Assembly: GCF_014646055.1 (NCBI RefSeq)
Contig: NZ_BMMS01000028.1
Location: forward strand, 72,512 to 108,916
Origin: Wenjunlia tyrosinilytica
Lineage (GTDB): Bacteria; Actinomycetota; Actinomycetes; Streptomycetales; Streptomycetaceae
Reading direction: 5' to 3'
DNA length: 36,405 bases
Shown here: piece after piece, positions 8,641 to 16,750 of the stretch
Position numbering within the stretch: the first letter of the stretch is position 1
Layout: each line of letters begins with the position of its first letter
Notes under the pieces: model-generated
Database searches by the model: none
What the model was told of the DNA's origin: nothing
What the model saw: only the letters and a program-made list of their open reading frames with translations
Program-made: the position numbers and the translations under genes

Positions 8641-8681
8641 GAGCGCTGAGGCCCCGACGGGTCGCAGCCGGGCACCGCCAC

Positions 8682-9035
8682 TCAGCCCAGGAACTCCACG
8701 CGGTCGATCAGACCGCCCCGCACACGGTAGGCGACGAGGAGGCGGACCGGCTCGTCGGCCACGCCGTGGGCCACCTCGTGGTCCACCACCCAGTCGCCCT
8801 CGGCGAGCCGCCCGACGATCTCCGCGCGGCACCGCCCCTCGGCGAACTGCGGGGCGTAGGTCTCCCGCAGCGCCTCACGGCCCAGCGCCTCGGAGCCGTC
8901 CCGGCGGACGACGCGGATGTCCTTCGTATACGTCGCGGCGAACGCGTCGAGGTCATGGGTGTTGTAGGCGGCGATCTGGCGCTCCACCACACCGACGGGG
9001 CTGTCGGCGGCCGGGCGGATGTCGTGATCGGTCAT
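8682..9035 (-). CDS. NTF2-like / SnoaL-like protein
   Basis: 117-residue protein of the nuclear transport factor 2-like fold. The helix near the N-terminus (VERQIAAYNTHDLDAFAATYT) is followed by VVRRDGSEALGREALRETY and a C-terminal beta segment (LLVAYRVRGGLIDRVEFL), which is the standard order of strands in the family. These small alpha+beta cones serve as isomerases, hydrolases or ligand binders, and function cannot be assigned without a partner. The ATG at 9035 is preferred over an upstream in-frame ATG because the family begins close to it; an AGGAT stands about 10 nt upstream. Confidence 0.8.
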   Translation of the reverse strand: MTDHDIRPAADSPVGVVERQIAAYNTHDLDAFAATYTKDIRVVRRDGSEALGREALRETYAPQFAEGRCRAEIVGRLAEGDWVVDHEVAHGVADEPVRLLVAYRVRGGLIDRVEFLG

Positions 9036-9100
9036 GGACGATGATCCTGCCACGCCGCCTCGCGGCGGGGGAGCACCCATGGGGGTCGGGAGCGCCCGGA

Positions 9101-9285
9101 TCAGGGGCGCTCGGCGTCAGGGACGCCCAGGTCAGGGACGCCCGGTCAGGGACGCCCAGTGCCAGGGGCGCCCAGGTCAGGGACGCCCGGTCAGGGACGC
9201 CCAGTGCCAGGGGCGCCCGGTGTCAGGGGCGCCCGGTGTCAGGGGCGCCCGGTGTCAGGGGCGCCCGGATCGGGGGCGCTCGGCG
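9101..9285. repeat. GC-rich minisatellite, about 12 units
   Basis: About 12 tandem copies of a 14-17 bp unit close to TCAGGGGCGCCCGGTG. Within the array a 45-bp block (9129-9173) is repeated almost exactly at 9174-9218, showing that it grew by block duplication. The core GGGCGCCC is itself palindromic. The stop codon of the small gene at 9255-9554 falls inside the array. Confidence 0.9.
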
Positions 9286-9554
9286 GGCAGGCCGAGCAGG
9301 AGCCGTGCCATGGCCTCCGGGCTGGTGCCCCGTTCGGCCGCCATCGCCACGACCGCGCGCCGGGCGAGCTCGCTCACGCCGAACATCAGCGCGTCCGGGT
9401 CGACATGCGATCTCGCCGCGTCCTTGGCCGCCTCGTCGTTGTCCGCGCTGGCCACCACATAGTCGGCCGCCGCCTCGAAGAGGTTCCGCTGACGTGGCTC
9501 CTCGTGGTCCGTCCGCGCACCACCGCGCAGGAACCCGCGTATGCCGTCCCACAT
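9255..9554 (-). CDS. Small hypothetical protein
   Basis: 99-residue soluble protein that I do not recognise. The N-terminal MWDGIRGFLRGGARTDHEEP is followed by a predicted helical body (NLFEAAADYVVASADNDEAA and ELARRAVVAMAAERG). The last residues, ERPRSGRP, and the stop codon are encoded by the adjacent minisatellite, so the C-terminus has probably been replaced or extended by repeat growth. The ATG at 9554 is supported by GGGGAGGTGG upstream. It lies between the NTF2-like gene and the MarR gene on the same strand, but a gap of 46 bp to MarR allows either read-through or its own promoter. Confidence 0.65.
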   Translation of the reverse strand: MWDGIRGFLRGGARTDHEEPRQRNLFEAAADYVVASADNDEAAKDAARSHVDPDALMFGVSELARRAVVAMAAERGTSPEAMARLLLGLPAERPRSGRP

Positions 9555-9600
9555 CGCAACCACCTCCCCTTTCCGCACATGTGCCCGGAGGGGAAGGGGC

Positions 9601-10026
9601 TTACTCGCCCGGGATGTCCCGAGCGTCGGCGGGCCGGCCCGTCAACTGCCTGCCCAGCACCGCGCGGTGGGTGGGCCGGGCCGACTCGACGCGCTGCCTG
9701 CCCGTGTCCGTGAGGCAGACGTACACACCCCGGCGGTCGTCGCTGCACATCGTGCGCTCGACCAGGCCGTCCTTCTCCAGGCGGCCGACGAGGCGCGAGA
9801 GCGCGCTCTGGCTCAGATGCGCCGAACCCGCCAGCTCCTGGACGCGGAACATCGGCTCGGCGGTGGCCCCGCTCCCCTCGGAGAGCCGGTCGAGCACCTC
9901 GAACTCGCTCGCCCCGATCCCGTGCCGCTCATGCAGCTGCCGGTCGAGCTCGCACCACGTCGTGGCGTGCAGGGCGAGCAGTTCGCGCCACCGCGCCACC
10001 AGCGAGTTGTCGGGCTCCTCAGGCAT
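9601..10026 (-). CDS. MarR family transcriptional regulator
   Basis: 141-residue winged-helix regulator. The order helix, recognition helix (AHLSQSALSRLVGRLEKDGLV) and wing (RTMCSDDRRGVYVCLTDTG) is diagnostic of MarR. It is divergent from a 14-helix drug exporter, so it most likely represses the exporter and itself until a toxic ligand binds. A 9-bp-arm inverted repeat sits between the two genes, and the -10 candidate TACAAT (10052-10057 on this strand) lies beside it. The single cysteine after the recognition helix (MCSDD) could be redox-sensitive, but this is speculation. Confidence 0.92.
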   Translation of the reverse strand: MPEEPDNSLVARWRELLALHATTWCELDRQLHERHGIGASEFEVLDRLSEGSGATAEPMFRVQELAGSAHLSQSALSRLVGRLEKDGLVERTMCSDDRRGVYVCLTDTGRQRVESARPTHRAVLGRQLTGRPADARDIPGE

Positions 10027-10056
10027 GGCCGCACGTTACCAGGAACTGAACATTGT

Positions 10057-10105
10057 ATGCAACAGAATTAAATGCTGTTGCATTAGATGCAGATGCATGT
10101 AGTGT
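10057..10105. promoter_or_regulatory. MarR operator and divergent promoters
   Basis: ATGCAACAG (10057-10065) and CTGTTGCAT (10075-10083) form a perfect 9-bp inverted repeat with a 9-nt AT-rich spacer. For the exporter, TTGCAT (10078-10083) and TAGTGT (10100-10105) with 16 bp between form a promoter whose start point would be at or next to the ATG at 10113, giving a leaderless message. For the regulator, TACAAT on the minus strand abuts the repeat. A second short palindrome, TGCATTAGATGCA, overlaps at 10079-10091. A repressor on the 9-bp arms would cover the -35 box of the exporter. Confidence 0.75.
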
Positions 10106-10112
10106 TCCCGGC

Positions 10113-11741
10113 ATGACCTCACCCGACACCGCACCTGCCGCGGCCGAGCGCTGGAACTCCCGTCTGTGGGGCACCCTGTTGGTGCTCTGCGCCGCCATGT
10201 TCCTCGACGCGCTCGACGTCTCCATGGTGGGCGTGGCCCTACCGTCCATCGGGACGGATCTCGACCTCTCCACCGCCTCCCTCCAGTGGGTGGTGAGCGG
10301 CTACATCCTCGGTTACGGCGGGCTGCTGCTCCTCGGCGGACGCGCCGCCGACCTGCTCGGCCGCCGCCGTGTCTTCCTCATCGCGCTCGCCGTCTTCGCC
10401 GTCGCCTCGCTGCTCGGCGGCCTCGTCGACTCCGGCTCGCTGCTGATCGCCAGCCGCTTCATCAAGGGCGTCAGCGCCGCGTTCACCGCACCCGCCGGCC
10501 TGTCCATCATCACCACCACCTTCGCCGAAGGACCCGTTCGCAACCGGGCGTTGAGCATCTACACCACCTGCGCCGCCACCGGCTTCTCCATGGGCCTGGT
10601 CCTGTCGGGCCTGCTGACCGAGGTCGGCTGGCGCTGGACCATGCTGCTGCCCGCCCCCGTCGCCGTCCTCGCTGTCGCCATGGGAATGAAGCTGATTCCC
10701 CGCGGCCCCGTCGCCCGCAGGGAGCCCGGGCAGGGATACGACCTCGCCGGAGCCGTGACCGGAACGGCCTCGATGCTCCTTCTGGTCTTCACCGTCGTCG
10801 AGGCCCCGAACGCCGGCTGGGCGTCCGCCCGCACCCTGCTGTCGTTCGCGGCCTTCGCCGTCCTGCTCGCCGCCTTCACGGCCGTCGAGCGCCGCACCGC
10901 CTCACCGCTGGTGCGGCTGGGCATACTGCGCTCGGGCGGCCAGATCAGGGCCAACCTCGGCGCGGTCGCGTTCTTCGGCTCCTACGTCGGCTTCCAGTTC
11001 CTGGTGACGCAGTACATGCAGAACCTGCTGGGCTGGTCGGCGCTCCACACCGCGCTCGCCTTCCTTCCCGCCGGCGCCCTGGTGGCCGTGGCCTCCACAC
11101 GGATCGGTCCGCTCGTGGACCGGTTCGGCACCCCGCGGGTGATCGCCGTCGGCTTCGCGCTGCTGGCGGCGGCCTACGGCCTCTTCCTGCGGGTCGGTAT
11201 CGAGCCGCGGTTCCTGGGGGTCATCCTGCCCACGATGATCCTGCTGGGCATGGCCTGCGCCCTGGTCTTCCCCTCGCTCAACATCCAGGCCACCACGGGC
11301 GTGGACGACAACGAGCAGGGAATGGTCTCCGGCCTGCTGAACACCAGCATCCAGGTCGGCGGCGCCATCGTCCTCGCCGTCGTCACCGCCGTGGTGACGG
11401 CGAGCGCCAAGGACGGCGGGACCTCGCACCAAGCGGTGCTCGACAGTTACCGACCGGGCCTGGTCGTGGTGACGGTGTTCGCCGTCATCGGCCTGCTGCT
11501 GACGCTGACCGGGGTCCGCAGGCGCCACGTCCCGCACAGCGTCATCGTGGCGCAGGGAACCGCCGGTCAAGGAACCGCCGGTCAGGGAGCTGCCGGCCAG
11601 GGAACCGCCGGTCAGGGTTCCGCCGGTCGGAAAGAAACCGTGCAGGCGGGCACCGCGCGGGCCGACGCCGTCGACGCGGGCACCGCGCCGACGGGCAACG
11701 CGCCGGTCCAGGACGGAATCCAGGTGCCCCTCGGCAAGTAG
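10113..11741 (+). CDS. DHA2 family (EmrB/QacA-type) drug efflux MFS transporter
   Basis: 542-residue proton-driven exporter with about 14 membrane segments. The first helix contains LDALDVSMVGVALPSIG, the second WVVSGYILGYGGLLLLGG, and the loop motif GGRAADLLGRRR is the conserved motif A. ATG 10113 lacks a Shine-Dalgarno sequence and is probably leaderless from the promoter at 10078-10105. The C-terminal tail (about 55 residues) carries five pentapeptide copies of the type GTAGQ encoded by a 15-bp minisatellite, followed by a disordered tail. The substrate is unknown, but control by a divergent MarR protein points to toxic organic compounds. Confidence 0.93.
   Translation: MTSPDTAPAAAERWNSRLWGTLLVLCAAMFLDALDVSMVGVALPSIGTDLDLSTASLQWVVSGYILGYGGLLLLGGRAADLLGRRRVFLIALAVFAVASLLGGLVDSGSLLIASRFIKGVSAAFTAPAGLSIITTTFAEGPVRNRALSIYTTCAATGFSMGLVLSGLLTEVGWRWTMLLPAPVAVLAVAMGMKLIPRGPVARREPGQGYDLAGAVTGTASMLLLVFTVVEAPNAGWASARTLLSFAAFAVLLAAFTAVERRTASPLVRLGILRSGGQIRANLGAVAFFGSYVGFQFLVTQYMQNLLGWSALHTALAFLPAGALVAVASTRIGPLVDRFGTPRVIAVGFALLAAAYGLFLRVGIEPRFLGVILPTMILLGMACALVFPSLNIQATTGVDDNEQGMVSGLLNTSIQVGGAIVLAVVTAVVTASAKDGGTSHQAVLDSYRPGLVVVTVFAVIGLLLTLTGVRRRHVPHSVIVAQGTAGQGTAGQGAAGQGTAGQGSAGRKETVQAGTARADAVDAGTAPTGNAPVQDGIQVPLGK
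11553..11627 (+). repeat. 15-bp minisatellite inside the exporter gene
   Basis: Five head-to-tail copies of a 15-bp unit (first unit CAGGGAACCGCCGGT) encode Q-G-T-A-G pentapeptides in the cytoplasmic tail of the exporter. Units 1 and 4 are identical and units 2, 3 and 5 differ at 1-3 bases. The unit length is a multiple of three, so copy number changes keep the frame. Confidence 0.92.
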
Positions 11742-11765
11742 CCGACGAGCACCGCCGCACCGGAC

Positions 11766-11808
11766 GGTGCCCGGCTTCGCACCACGGGGTTGTGCGAAGC
11801 CGGGCACC
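11766..11808. terminator. Bidirectional hairpin terminator
   Basis: A perfect 17-bp inverted repeat (11766-11782 with 11792-11808, loop of 9 nt) lies between the exporter and the convergent response regulator gene. It has no U tract. Its position suits termination from both sides. Confidence 0.9.
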
Positions 11809-11865
11809 TCACGCCGTTCCCGGGTCTCGCCCGCCCGGGCCACCTCGGCGGGCGAGACCGTCGTC

Positions 11866-12531
11866 TCAGCCGAGCCAGCCGGGCCGCACCAGGCCCGACT
11901 CGTAGGCCATGACGACGAGTTGGGCCCGGTCCCGGGCGTGCAGCTTCACCATGGCCCGGCTCACATGGGTCTTCGCCGTCAGCGGGCTGACCACCAGGCG
12001 GCGGGCGATCTCCTCGTTGGACAGCCCCATGCCGACCAGCGCCATCACCTCCCGCTCGCGGTCGGTGAGCGGCTCCAGACCCTCCCCCGCCACCGGTTCC
12101 TTGGACCGGGCCGCGAACTCGGCGATCAGCCGCCGGGTCACGCCGGGCGACAGCAGCGCGTCCCCGGCCACCGCGGCGCGCACGGCGCGCAGGAGCTCTC
12201 CGGGCTCGGTGTCCTTGACCAGGAAGCCGCAGGCGCCGGAGCGGATCGCGTCGAAGACGTACTCGTCGAGCTCGAAGGTCGTCAGCACGACCACCTTGAC
12301 CTGCGCCAGAGCGTCGTCGCCGGTGATCGCGCGAGTGGCGGCGAGGCCGTCGAGGAGCGGCATCCGGATGTCCATGAGCACGACGTCCGGAACGAGTTCG
12401 CCGGTCTTCCGGACCGCCTCGTCCCCGTCGGCGGCCTCGCCCACCACCTCGATGTCGGCCTGGGCGTCCAGCAGCGCCCGGAACCCCGCGCGCACCAGCA
12501 GCTGGTCGTCGGCCAGCAGCACCCGGATCAT
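11866..12531 (-). CDS. NarL/LuxR-type response regulator
   Basis: 221-residue two-component regulator. The receiver domain (1-120) has the acidic pair D8/D9, phospho-acceptor D54 in VLMDIRMP and K106 in FLVKD. A LuxR-type helix-turn-helix follows at about 150-212, with TDREREVMALVGMGLSNEEI and VSPLTAKTHVSRAMVKLHA. The start codon overlaps the stop of the kinase gene by 4 bp, so kinase and regulator are coupled. The likely targets include its own operon and possibly the ABC/FtsX operon at 23-3677, on the basis of a shared upstream element. Confidence 0.96.
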   Translation of the reverse strand: MIRVLLADDQLLVRAGFRALLDAQADIEVVGEAADGDEAVRKTGELVPDVVLMDIRMPLLDGLAATRAITGDDALAQVKVVVLTTFELDEYVFDAIRSGACGFLVKDTEPGELLRAVRAAVAGDALLSPGVTRRLIAEFAARSKEPVAGEGLEPLTDREREVMALVGMGLSNEEIARRLVVSPLTAKTHVSRAMVKLHARDRAQLVVMAYESGLVRPGWLG

Positions 12532-13751
12532 CGGCTCTCCTCGGCTTCGGCGACCGCGGCCGCCCGGGTCAGGGGCAGACGGGCCCGCACTCGGTAGCCG
12601 CCGTCACCGCGCGGCCCGGCCTCCACCGACCCGCCGAGCGCCGCGACCCGCTCGCGCATACCGACCAGGCCGTTGCCGCCACCGCTGTCGTGGGTGGTCG
12701 CCGCCGGACCGCCGTCGTCGACGCGCAGCTCCAGGTGCTCGGGTCCGTACTCGATGACGACATGGGCGGTGCGCGACCGCGAGTGACGCACCACGTTGGT
12801 CAGCGCCTCCTGAACGATCCTGAACGCCGCCAGGTCCGCGCCCGGCGACAGCGCGACGGGGGCGCCGACCGTGCGCGTGTCGACCGCGAGTCCCGCGGCG
12901 GCGGCCTGCTCGGTGAGCTCGGGCAGGCGGTCGAGGCCGGGGGCGGGGGAACGGGGCGCCGAGCCGTCGGGGGCCCGAAGCGTGTCCAGGACCTGGCGGA
13001 CCTCGCCGAGCGCCTCCTTGCTGGCGGACTTGATGGTGGTCAGCGCGGTGCGCGCCTGTTCGGGATGGTCGTCCATGAGGGCGAGGGCCACCCCGGCCTG
13101 GACATTGATGACGGAGATGCTGTGCGCGAGGACGTCGTGCAGTTCGCGGGCGATGCGCAGCCGCTCCTCGTTGACCCGCCTGCGCTCCGCCTCCTCGCGG
13201 GCGAGCCGGGACTGCACGGCCTGCTCTCGCCGCACCCGCAGCACCTCGGCCCCGGTGACGATGGCGAGCAGCCACGCGGCCGTGCCGAGCTCACGGGCCC
13301 AGTCGGCCCGGTCCGCGGCGCCGGGGAGCCAGCGGTACAGCCAGTGGCCGACCAGCAGATGGGCGGCGTAGAGGATCCCGAGGGCGATCCACGCCGGGCG
13401 CCGGTGCCCGGCCGCGACGGCGGCGAAGAAGGCGACGACGACGCTGACGAAGACAGGGCCGTACGGGTATCCGATCACGAGGTAGACCAGGGCGACCGCG
13501 GCGGTCCCGGTGGTGACCGCCACCGGGTGGCGGTGGCGCAGCAGGAGCATCGCGGGGCCGAGCAACAGAAGCACATAGGCGGCGACGTCGAGGCCGAGCC
13601 GTTCGGGCTGGCCCCGTGAGGCGAAGGCCGACCCGATCACCTGGATCCCGGCGACGGCGGCCGAGGACCGCCAGGGCACCCGTCCGTCGTCGGCGCGCCG
13701 CACGAGTCCGAGGGGTCCATGCCCCCACCACGGCTCACGCGCATCGCTCAT
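12528..13751 (-). CDS. Sensor histidine kinase (HisKA_3 / NarL-cognate type)
   Basis: 407-residue membrane sensor. About five to six hydrophobic segments fill residues 30-165, followed by a coiled region, the dimerisation/phosphoacceptor motif RIARELHDVLAHS (the histidine after EL is phosphorylated) and a HATPase domain with GNGLVGMRERV. Short extracytoplasmic loops suggest membrane-state sensing of the DesK/LiaS kind rather than a soluble ligand. The ATG at 13751 has TAGCGT 6 nt upstream (13758-13763 on this strand), so it is probably leaderless, but no -35 box is evident, which fits an activator-dependent promoter with the GTAC element at 13810-13827. Confidence 0.95.
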   Translation of the reverse strand: MSDAREPWWGHGPLGLVRRADDGRVPWRSSAAVAGIQVIGSAFASRGQPERLGLDVAAYVLLLLGPAMLLLRHRHPVAVTTGTAAVALVYLVIGYPYGPVFVSVVVAFFAAVAAGHRRPAWIALGILYAAHLLVGHWLYRWLPGAADRADWARELGTAAWLLAIVTGAEVLRVRREQAVQSRLAREEAERRRVNEERLRIARELHDVLAHSISVINVQAGVALALMDDHPEQARTALTTIKSASKEALGEVRQVLDTLRAPDGSAPRSPAPGLDRLPELTEQAAAAGLAVDTRTVGAPVALSPGADLAAFRIVQEALTNVVRHSRSRTAHVVIEYGPEHLELRVDDGGPAATTHDSGGGNGLVGMRERVAALGGSVEAGPRGDGGYRVRARLPLTRAAAVAEAEESR

Positions 13752-13804
13752 ACCGCCACGCTAGTGCGCCACCCGCCCACGGGGCGTCATCCACCAGCGG
13801 TGAT

Positions 13805-13827
13805 CCCCCGTACTCCCGGGGAAGTAC
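13805..13827. promoter_or_regulatory. Candidate autoregulatory element upstream of the kinase operon
   Basis: GTACTCCCGGGGAAGTAC (13810-13827) has 5-bp arms GTACT/AGTAC and lies about 60-75 bp upstream of the proposed start point of the kinase gene, a usual position for an activator. The adjoining C run is seen as a G run on the other strand, giving GGAGTACGGGGG, identical to a stretch at 3777-3788. Known NarL-type regulators bind such short palindromes; binding here is inference. Confidence 0.5.
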
Positions 13828-13838
13828 AGGCCTTCGCA

Positions 13839-13874
13839 CGGGCCGAGGGCTTCCGCCGGGCCGAGGGCTTCCGC
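13839..13874. repeat. 18-bp perfect tandem duplication
   Basis: The 18-bp sequence CGGGCCGAGGGCTTCCGC is present twice in direct succession (13839-13856 and 13857-13874) in the non-coding gap between the kinase start and the flavoenzyme stop. No function is evident. Confidence 0.85.
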
Positions 13875-13924
13875 GCAGGCGGGGGCTTTGCCGGGAGGGG
13901 CGGCGGTGGCGCGGGGCGCCGGGC

Positions 13925-15244
13925 CTACGTCGCCGTCTGCGGCAGCGGCTCCTTGGGGGGCTCCTCCTGCGATCCGTTCCCCGATTCCTTCCCCGATTCC
14001 TTGCGCGGCGCCGCCGAGTCGCCCTGGGGCCGGTTGAACGCCGCAAGGGCCTTGCGGGCCACGCCGTGCCGCTGGAGGAGCTCGGCGAAGGTCGTCGCCC
14101 CGCGGGTGAAGCGGGTGAAGGCGTTCCAGGCCGGAGGGAAGGTGGTGACGGCGCCGTGGAAGACGCCGGGCCTGCGTTCGAAGGCGGCCAGCAGCTGACG
14201 GCCCGCGCTCATCTCCACACCGAGGCCGGCCTTGATCGCGAACGCGTAGCTGAGCGCCTGGTGCCGGGCGGCCACCGCGTCGGGGGCCTCGGCGACCTTG
14301 ACCGCCCACTCCCCCGCGAGGCGGCCCGAGCGCAGGGCGAAGGAGATGCCCTCACGCGTCCAGGGCTCCAGCAGCCCGGCCGCGTCGCCCGCGACCAGGA
14401 CCCGGCCGCGGGAGAGCGGGGAGTTCTCGGCGCGGCAGCGGGTCAGATGGCCGGAGGAGACCACCGGTTCGAACCCGGCCAGGCCCAGCCGTGCGACGAA
14501 GGTGTCCAGGTACTCCTTGGTGGCGCCGCCCTGGCCGCGGGCGGCGATCACCCCGACCGTGAGGGTGTCGCCCTTGGGGAAGACCCAGCCGTAGGAGCCG
14601 GGCATGGGGCCCCAGTCGATGAGCACCCGTCCCGCCCAGTCGTCGGCGACCGGGGGCGGCACCGGGATCTCCGCCTCCAGCCCGAGATCCACCTGGTCGA
14701 ACTTCACTCCGACATGGGCGCCGATACGGCTCGCGCTGCCGTCCGCTCCGACGACGGCCCGGCCGAGGACGACCTCCCCGTCGCTGAGGATCACGGCGAC
14801 GGTGCGGCGGTCGGGGACGGAGGGCCCGTGCTGCTCGACGCGCGAGACGGTGGCGCCGGTGCGCAGCTCGGCGCCCTCGGCCACGGCGGCGTCGACCAGG
14901 GCGGCGTCGAACTCGGAGCGGTTGATCAGGCCGAACAGGGTGCGCCTGGAGCGGCGGGTGCGGCCGAGGCGCCCGTTCATGGTGAAGGTGACGGCTTTCA
15001 CCCGGTCCTTGAGCGGGAGTTGGAAGCCTGGAGGCAGCGCGTCGCGAGAGGGGCCGATGATGCCGCCGCCGCATGTCTTGTACCGGGGCAGTTCGGCCTT
15101 CTCCAGCAGGAGCACCCGTCGGCCCGCCGAGGCCGCGGCATGCGCCGCGCAGGCACCCGCCGGCCCAGCTCCCACCACCACGACGTCCCATACCACGCGG
15201 CTGTCCCGGCCCTCGTTCTCCGCAGCACCCTGCTCATCGCTCAC
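13925..15244 (-). CDS. Geranylgeranyl reductase family FAD-dependent oxidoreductase
   Basis: 439-residue flavoprotein of the GGR/para-hydroxybenzoate hydroxylase fold. The N-terminal dinucleotide motif GAGPAG is at 25-30, then ELPRYKTCGGG matches the family substrate-binding loop, and the second FAD motif reads VLVAGDAAGLLEPWTREGI. Members reduce isoprenoid double bonds, for example in menaquinone side chains or membrane lipids; in actinomycetes many lie in respiratory gene neighbourhoods. The C-terminal 25 residues are a polar tail rich in E, S and P. The GTG at 15244 is preceded by TAGGAT with a 6-nt gap, so the message is probably leaderless. Substrate is not determinable. Confidence 0.9.
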   Translation of the reverse strand: MSDEQGAAENEGRDSRVVWDVVVVGAGPAGACAAHAAASAGRRVLLLEKAELPRYKTCGGGIIGPSRDALPPGFQLPLKDRVKAVTFTMNGRLGRTRRSRRTLFGLINRSEFDAALVDAAVAEGAELRTGATVSRVEQHGPSVPDRRTVAVILSDGEVVLGRAVVGADGSASRIGAHVGVKFDQVDLGLEAEIPVPPPVADDWAGRVLIDWGPMPGSYGWVFPKGDTLTVGVIAARGQGGATKEYLDTFVARLGLAGFEPVVSSGHLTRCRAENSPLSRGRVLVAGDAAGLLEPWTREGISFALRSGRLAGEWAVKVAEAPDAVAARHQALSYAFAIKAGLGVEMSAGRQLLAAFERRPGVFHGAVTTFPPAWNAFTRFTRGATTFAELLQRHGVARKALAAFNRPQGDSAAPRKESGKESGNGSQEEPPKEPLPQTAT

Positions 15245-15373
15245 GGGCGCATCCTACGGGGGCTGTGCGATCATCGGCGCGGCGCGGGGGCCCGGAGGAT
15301 CCCGAACCGCTCCGGCGCCGCTGATGGAACCGCAAGGGCTGCATCCACCCGCCCGCATCCCATGAGGAGCGAC

Positions 15374-16750
15374 ATGCACACCACCCCGCTGGCACAAGCC
15401 GTCCGCGCCGAGATGCCCCGGGCCAGGGCCGAGTTGGCCGAGCTGGTCTCGTATCCCTCGGTCGCCGACCCGCGCCAGTTCCCGCCCGAGGAGTGCGAGA
15501 AGGCCGCCCAGTGGGTGGCGGACGCGCTGACCGCGGAGGGGATGGAGGACGTCGCTCTGCTGCACACCCCGGACGGCACGGCGTCGGTGTACGGGCGCCT
15601 GCCCGCACCCGAGGGGGCGCCGACGGTGCTGCTGTACGCGCACTACGACGTCCAGCCGCCGCTGGACGAGTCGGGCTGGGTCACACCGCCGTTCGAGCTC
15701 ACCGAGCGCGAGGACGGCCGCTGGTACGGGCGTGGCGCCGCCGACTGCAAGGGCGGCCTGATCATGCACCTGGCCGCGCTGCGGGCGCTGCGGGCCGACG
15801 GCGGCGTACCGGTGGGGATCAAGGTCGTCGTGGAGGGTTCGGAGGAGCAGGGCACGGGCGGCCTCGAGCGGTATGTGGAGGCCCACCCGCAGCTGCTCGC
15901 GGCCGATGCGATCGTGATCGGCGACTGCGGCAACTTCCGGATGGGGCTGCCGACGGTGACGGCCACGCTGCGCGGGATGACGCTCGTTGAGGTGGCGGTG
16001 CGGACCCTGGAGGGGAATCTGCACTCGGGGCAGTTCGGCGGGGCCGCACCCGACGCTCTGGCCGCCGTGATCCGCGTGCTGGACTCGCTCATGGACAAGG
16101 ACGGCAACACCGTGATCGAGGGGCTGCCGGTGGACGGCACCTGGGACGGCCTGGAGTACTCGGAGGAGGACTTCCGCGAGGACGCGAAGGTGCTCGAGGG
16201 AGTGGGGCTGCGCGGCAGCGGTTCGGTGGCCGACCGGGTGTGGGCGCGTCCCGCGGTCACGGTCCTGGGCATCGAGTGCCCGGGCGTGGTCGGCTTCACG
16301 CCCTCGGTGCAGGCGAGCGCGAAGGCCGTCGTCAGCCTGCGGGTGCCGCCGGGGATGGACGCCGCGGTGGCGCAGGAGGCCCTGATCGCGCATCTGGAGG
16401 CGGCGGCTCCGTGGGACGCACGGGTGAGCGTCACCGCCCTGGGGCAGGGCCAGCCGTTCCGCGCCGACACCTCCAGCCCGGCCTACACGGCGATGGCCGA
16501 GGCGATGCGCGCCGCGTACGGCCGGGAGATGGCGATCGCCGGGCAGGGCGGTTCGATCCCGCTGTGCAACACACTCCGGGCGACCTACCCCGACGCGGAG
16601 ATCCTGCTGATCGGCCTGTCCGAGCCGCAGGCCCGGATCCACGCGGTCAACGAGAGCGTCGACCCCGGTGAGTTGGAGTCGATGACGTTGACGGAGGCGC
16701 TGTTCCTGCGCGGCTACGCCGAGACCTGGGACGGCCCGGCCGAGGGCTGA
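15374..16750 (+). CDS. M20 family metallopeptidase (dipeptidase)
   Basis: 458-residue cytosolic zinc peptidase of the CNDP/DapE-like M20 family. Metal ligands and catalytic residues are visible: H90 and D92 in YAHYDVQPP, D124 in GRGAADCKGG, the catalytic/ligand pair E157-E158 in EGSEEQG, D184 in IGDCGNF, and a late histidine in QARIHAVNES. A dimerisation lid lies at about 200-330. The frame is open far upstream, but the real start is the ATG at 15374, preceded by GAGGAG; an ATG four codons earlier is the alternative. The 3' end overlaps the convergent aquaporin gene by 37 bp. Confidence 0.93.
   Translation: MHTTPLAQAVRAEMPRARAELAELVSYPSVADPRQFPPEECEKAAQWVADALTAEGMEDVALLHTPDGTASVYGRLPAPEGAPTVLLYAHYDVQPPLDESGWVTPPFELTEREDGRWYGRGAADCKGGLIMHLAALRALRADGGVPVGIKVVVEGSEEQGTGGLERYVEAHPQLLAADAIVIGDCGNFRMGLPTVTATLRGMTLVEVAVRTLEGNLHSGQFGGAAPDALAAVIRVLDSLMDKDGNTVIEGLPVDGTWDGLEYSEEDFREDAKVLEGVGLRGSGSVADRVWARPAVTVLGIECPGVVGFTPSVQASAKAVVSLRVPPGMDAAVAQEALIAHLEAAAPWDARVSVTALGQGQPFRADTSSPAYTAMAEAMRAAYGREMAIAGQGGSIPLCNTLRATYPDAEILLIGLSEPQARIHAVNESVDPGELESMTLTEALFLRGYAETWDGPAEG

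Noticed and set aside
9101-9285. CRISPR array
   Set aside because: Units are contiguous with no unique spacers, so it is a minisatellite.
13616-15373. N-terminal extension of about 586 codons to the M20 peptidase
   Set aside because: The stretch is antisense to the kinase and flavoenzyme genes and shows no family similarity; the peptidase begins at a ribosome site at 15374.
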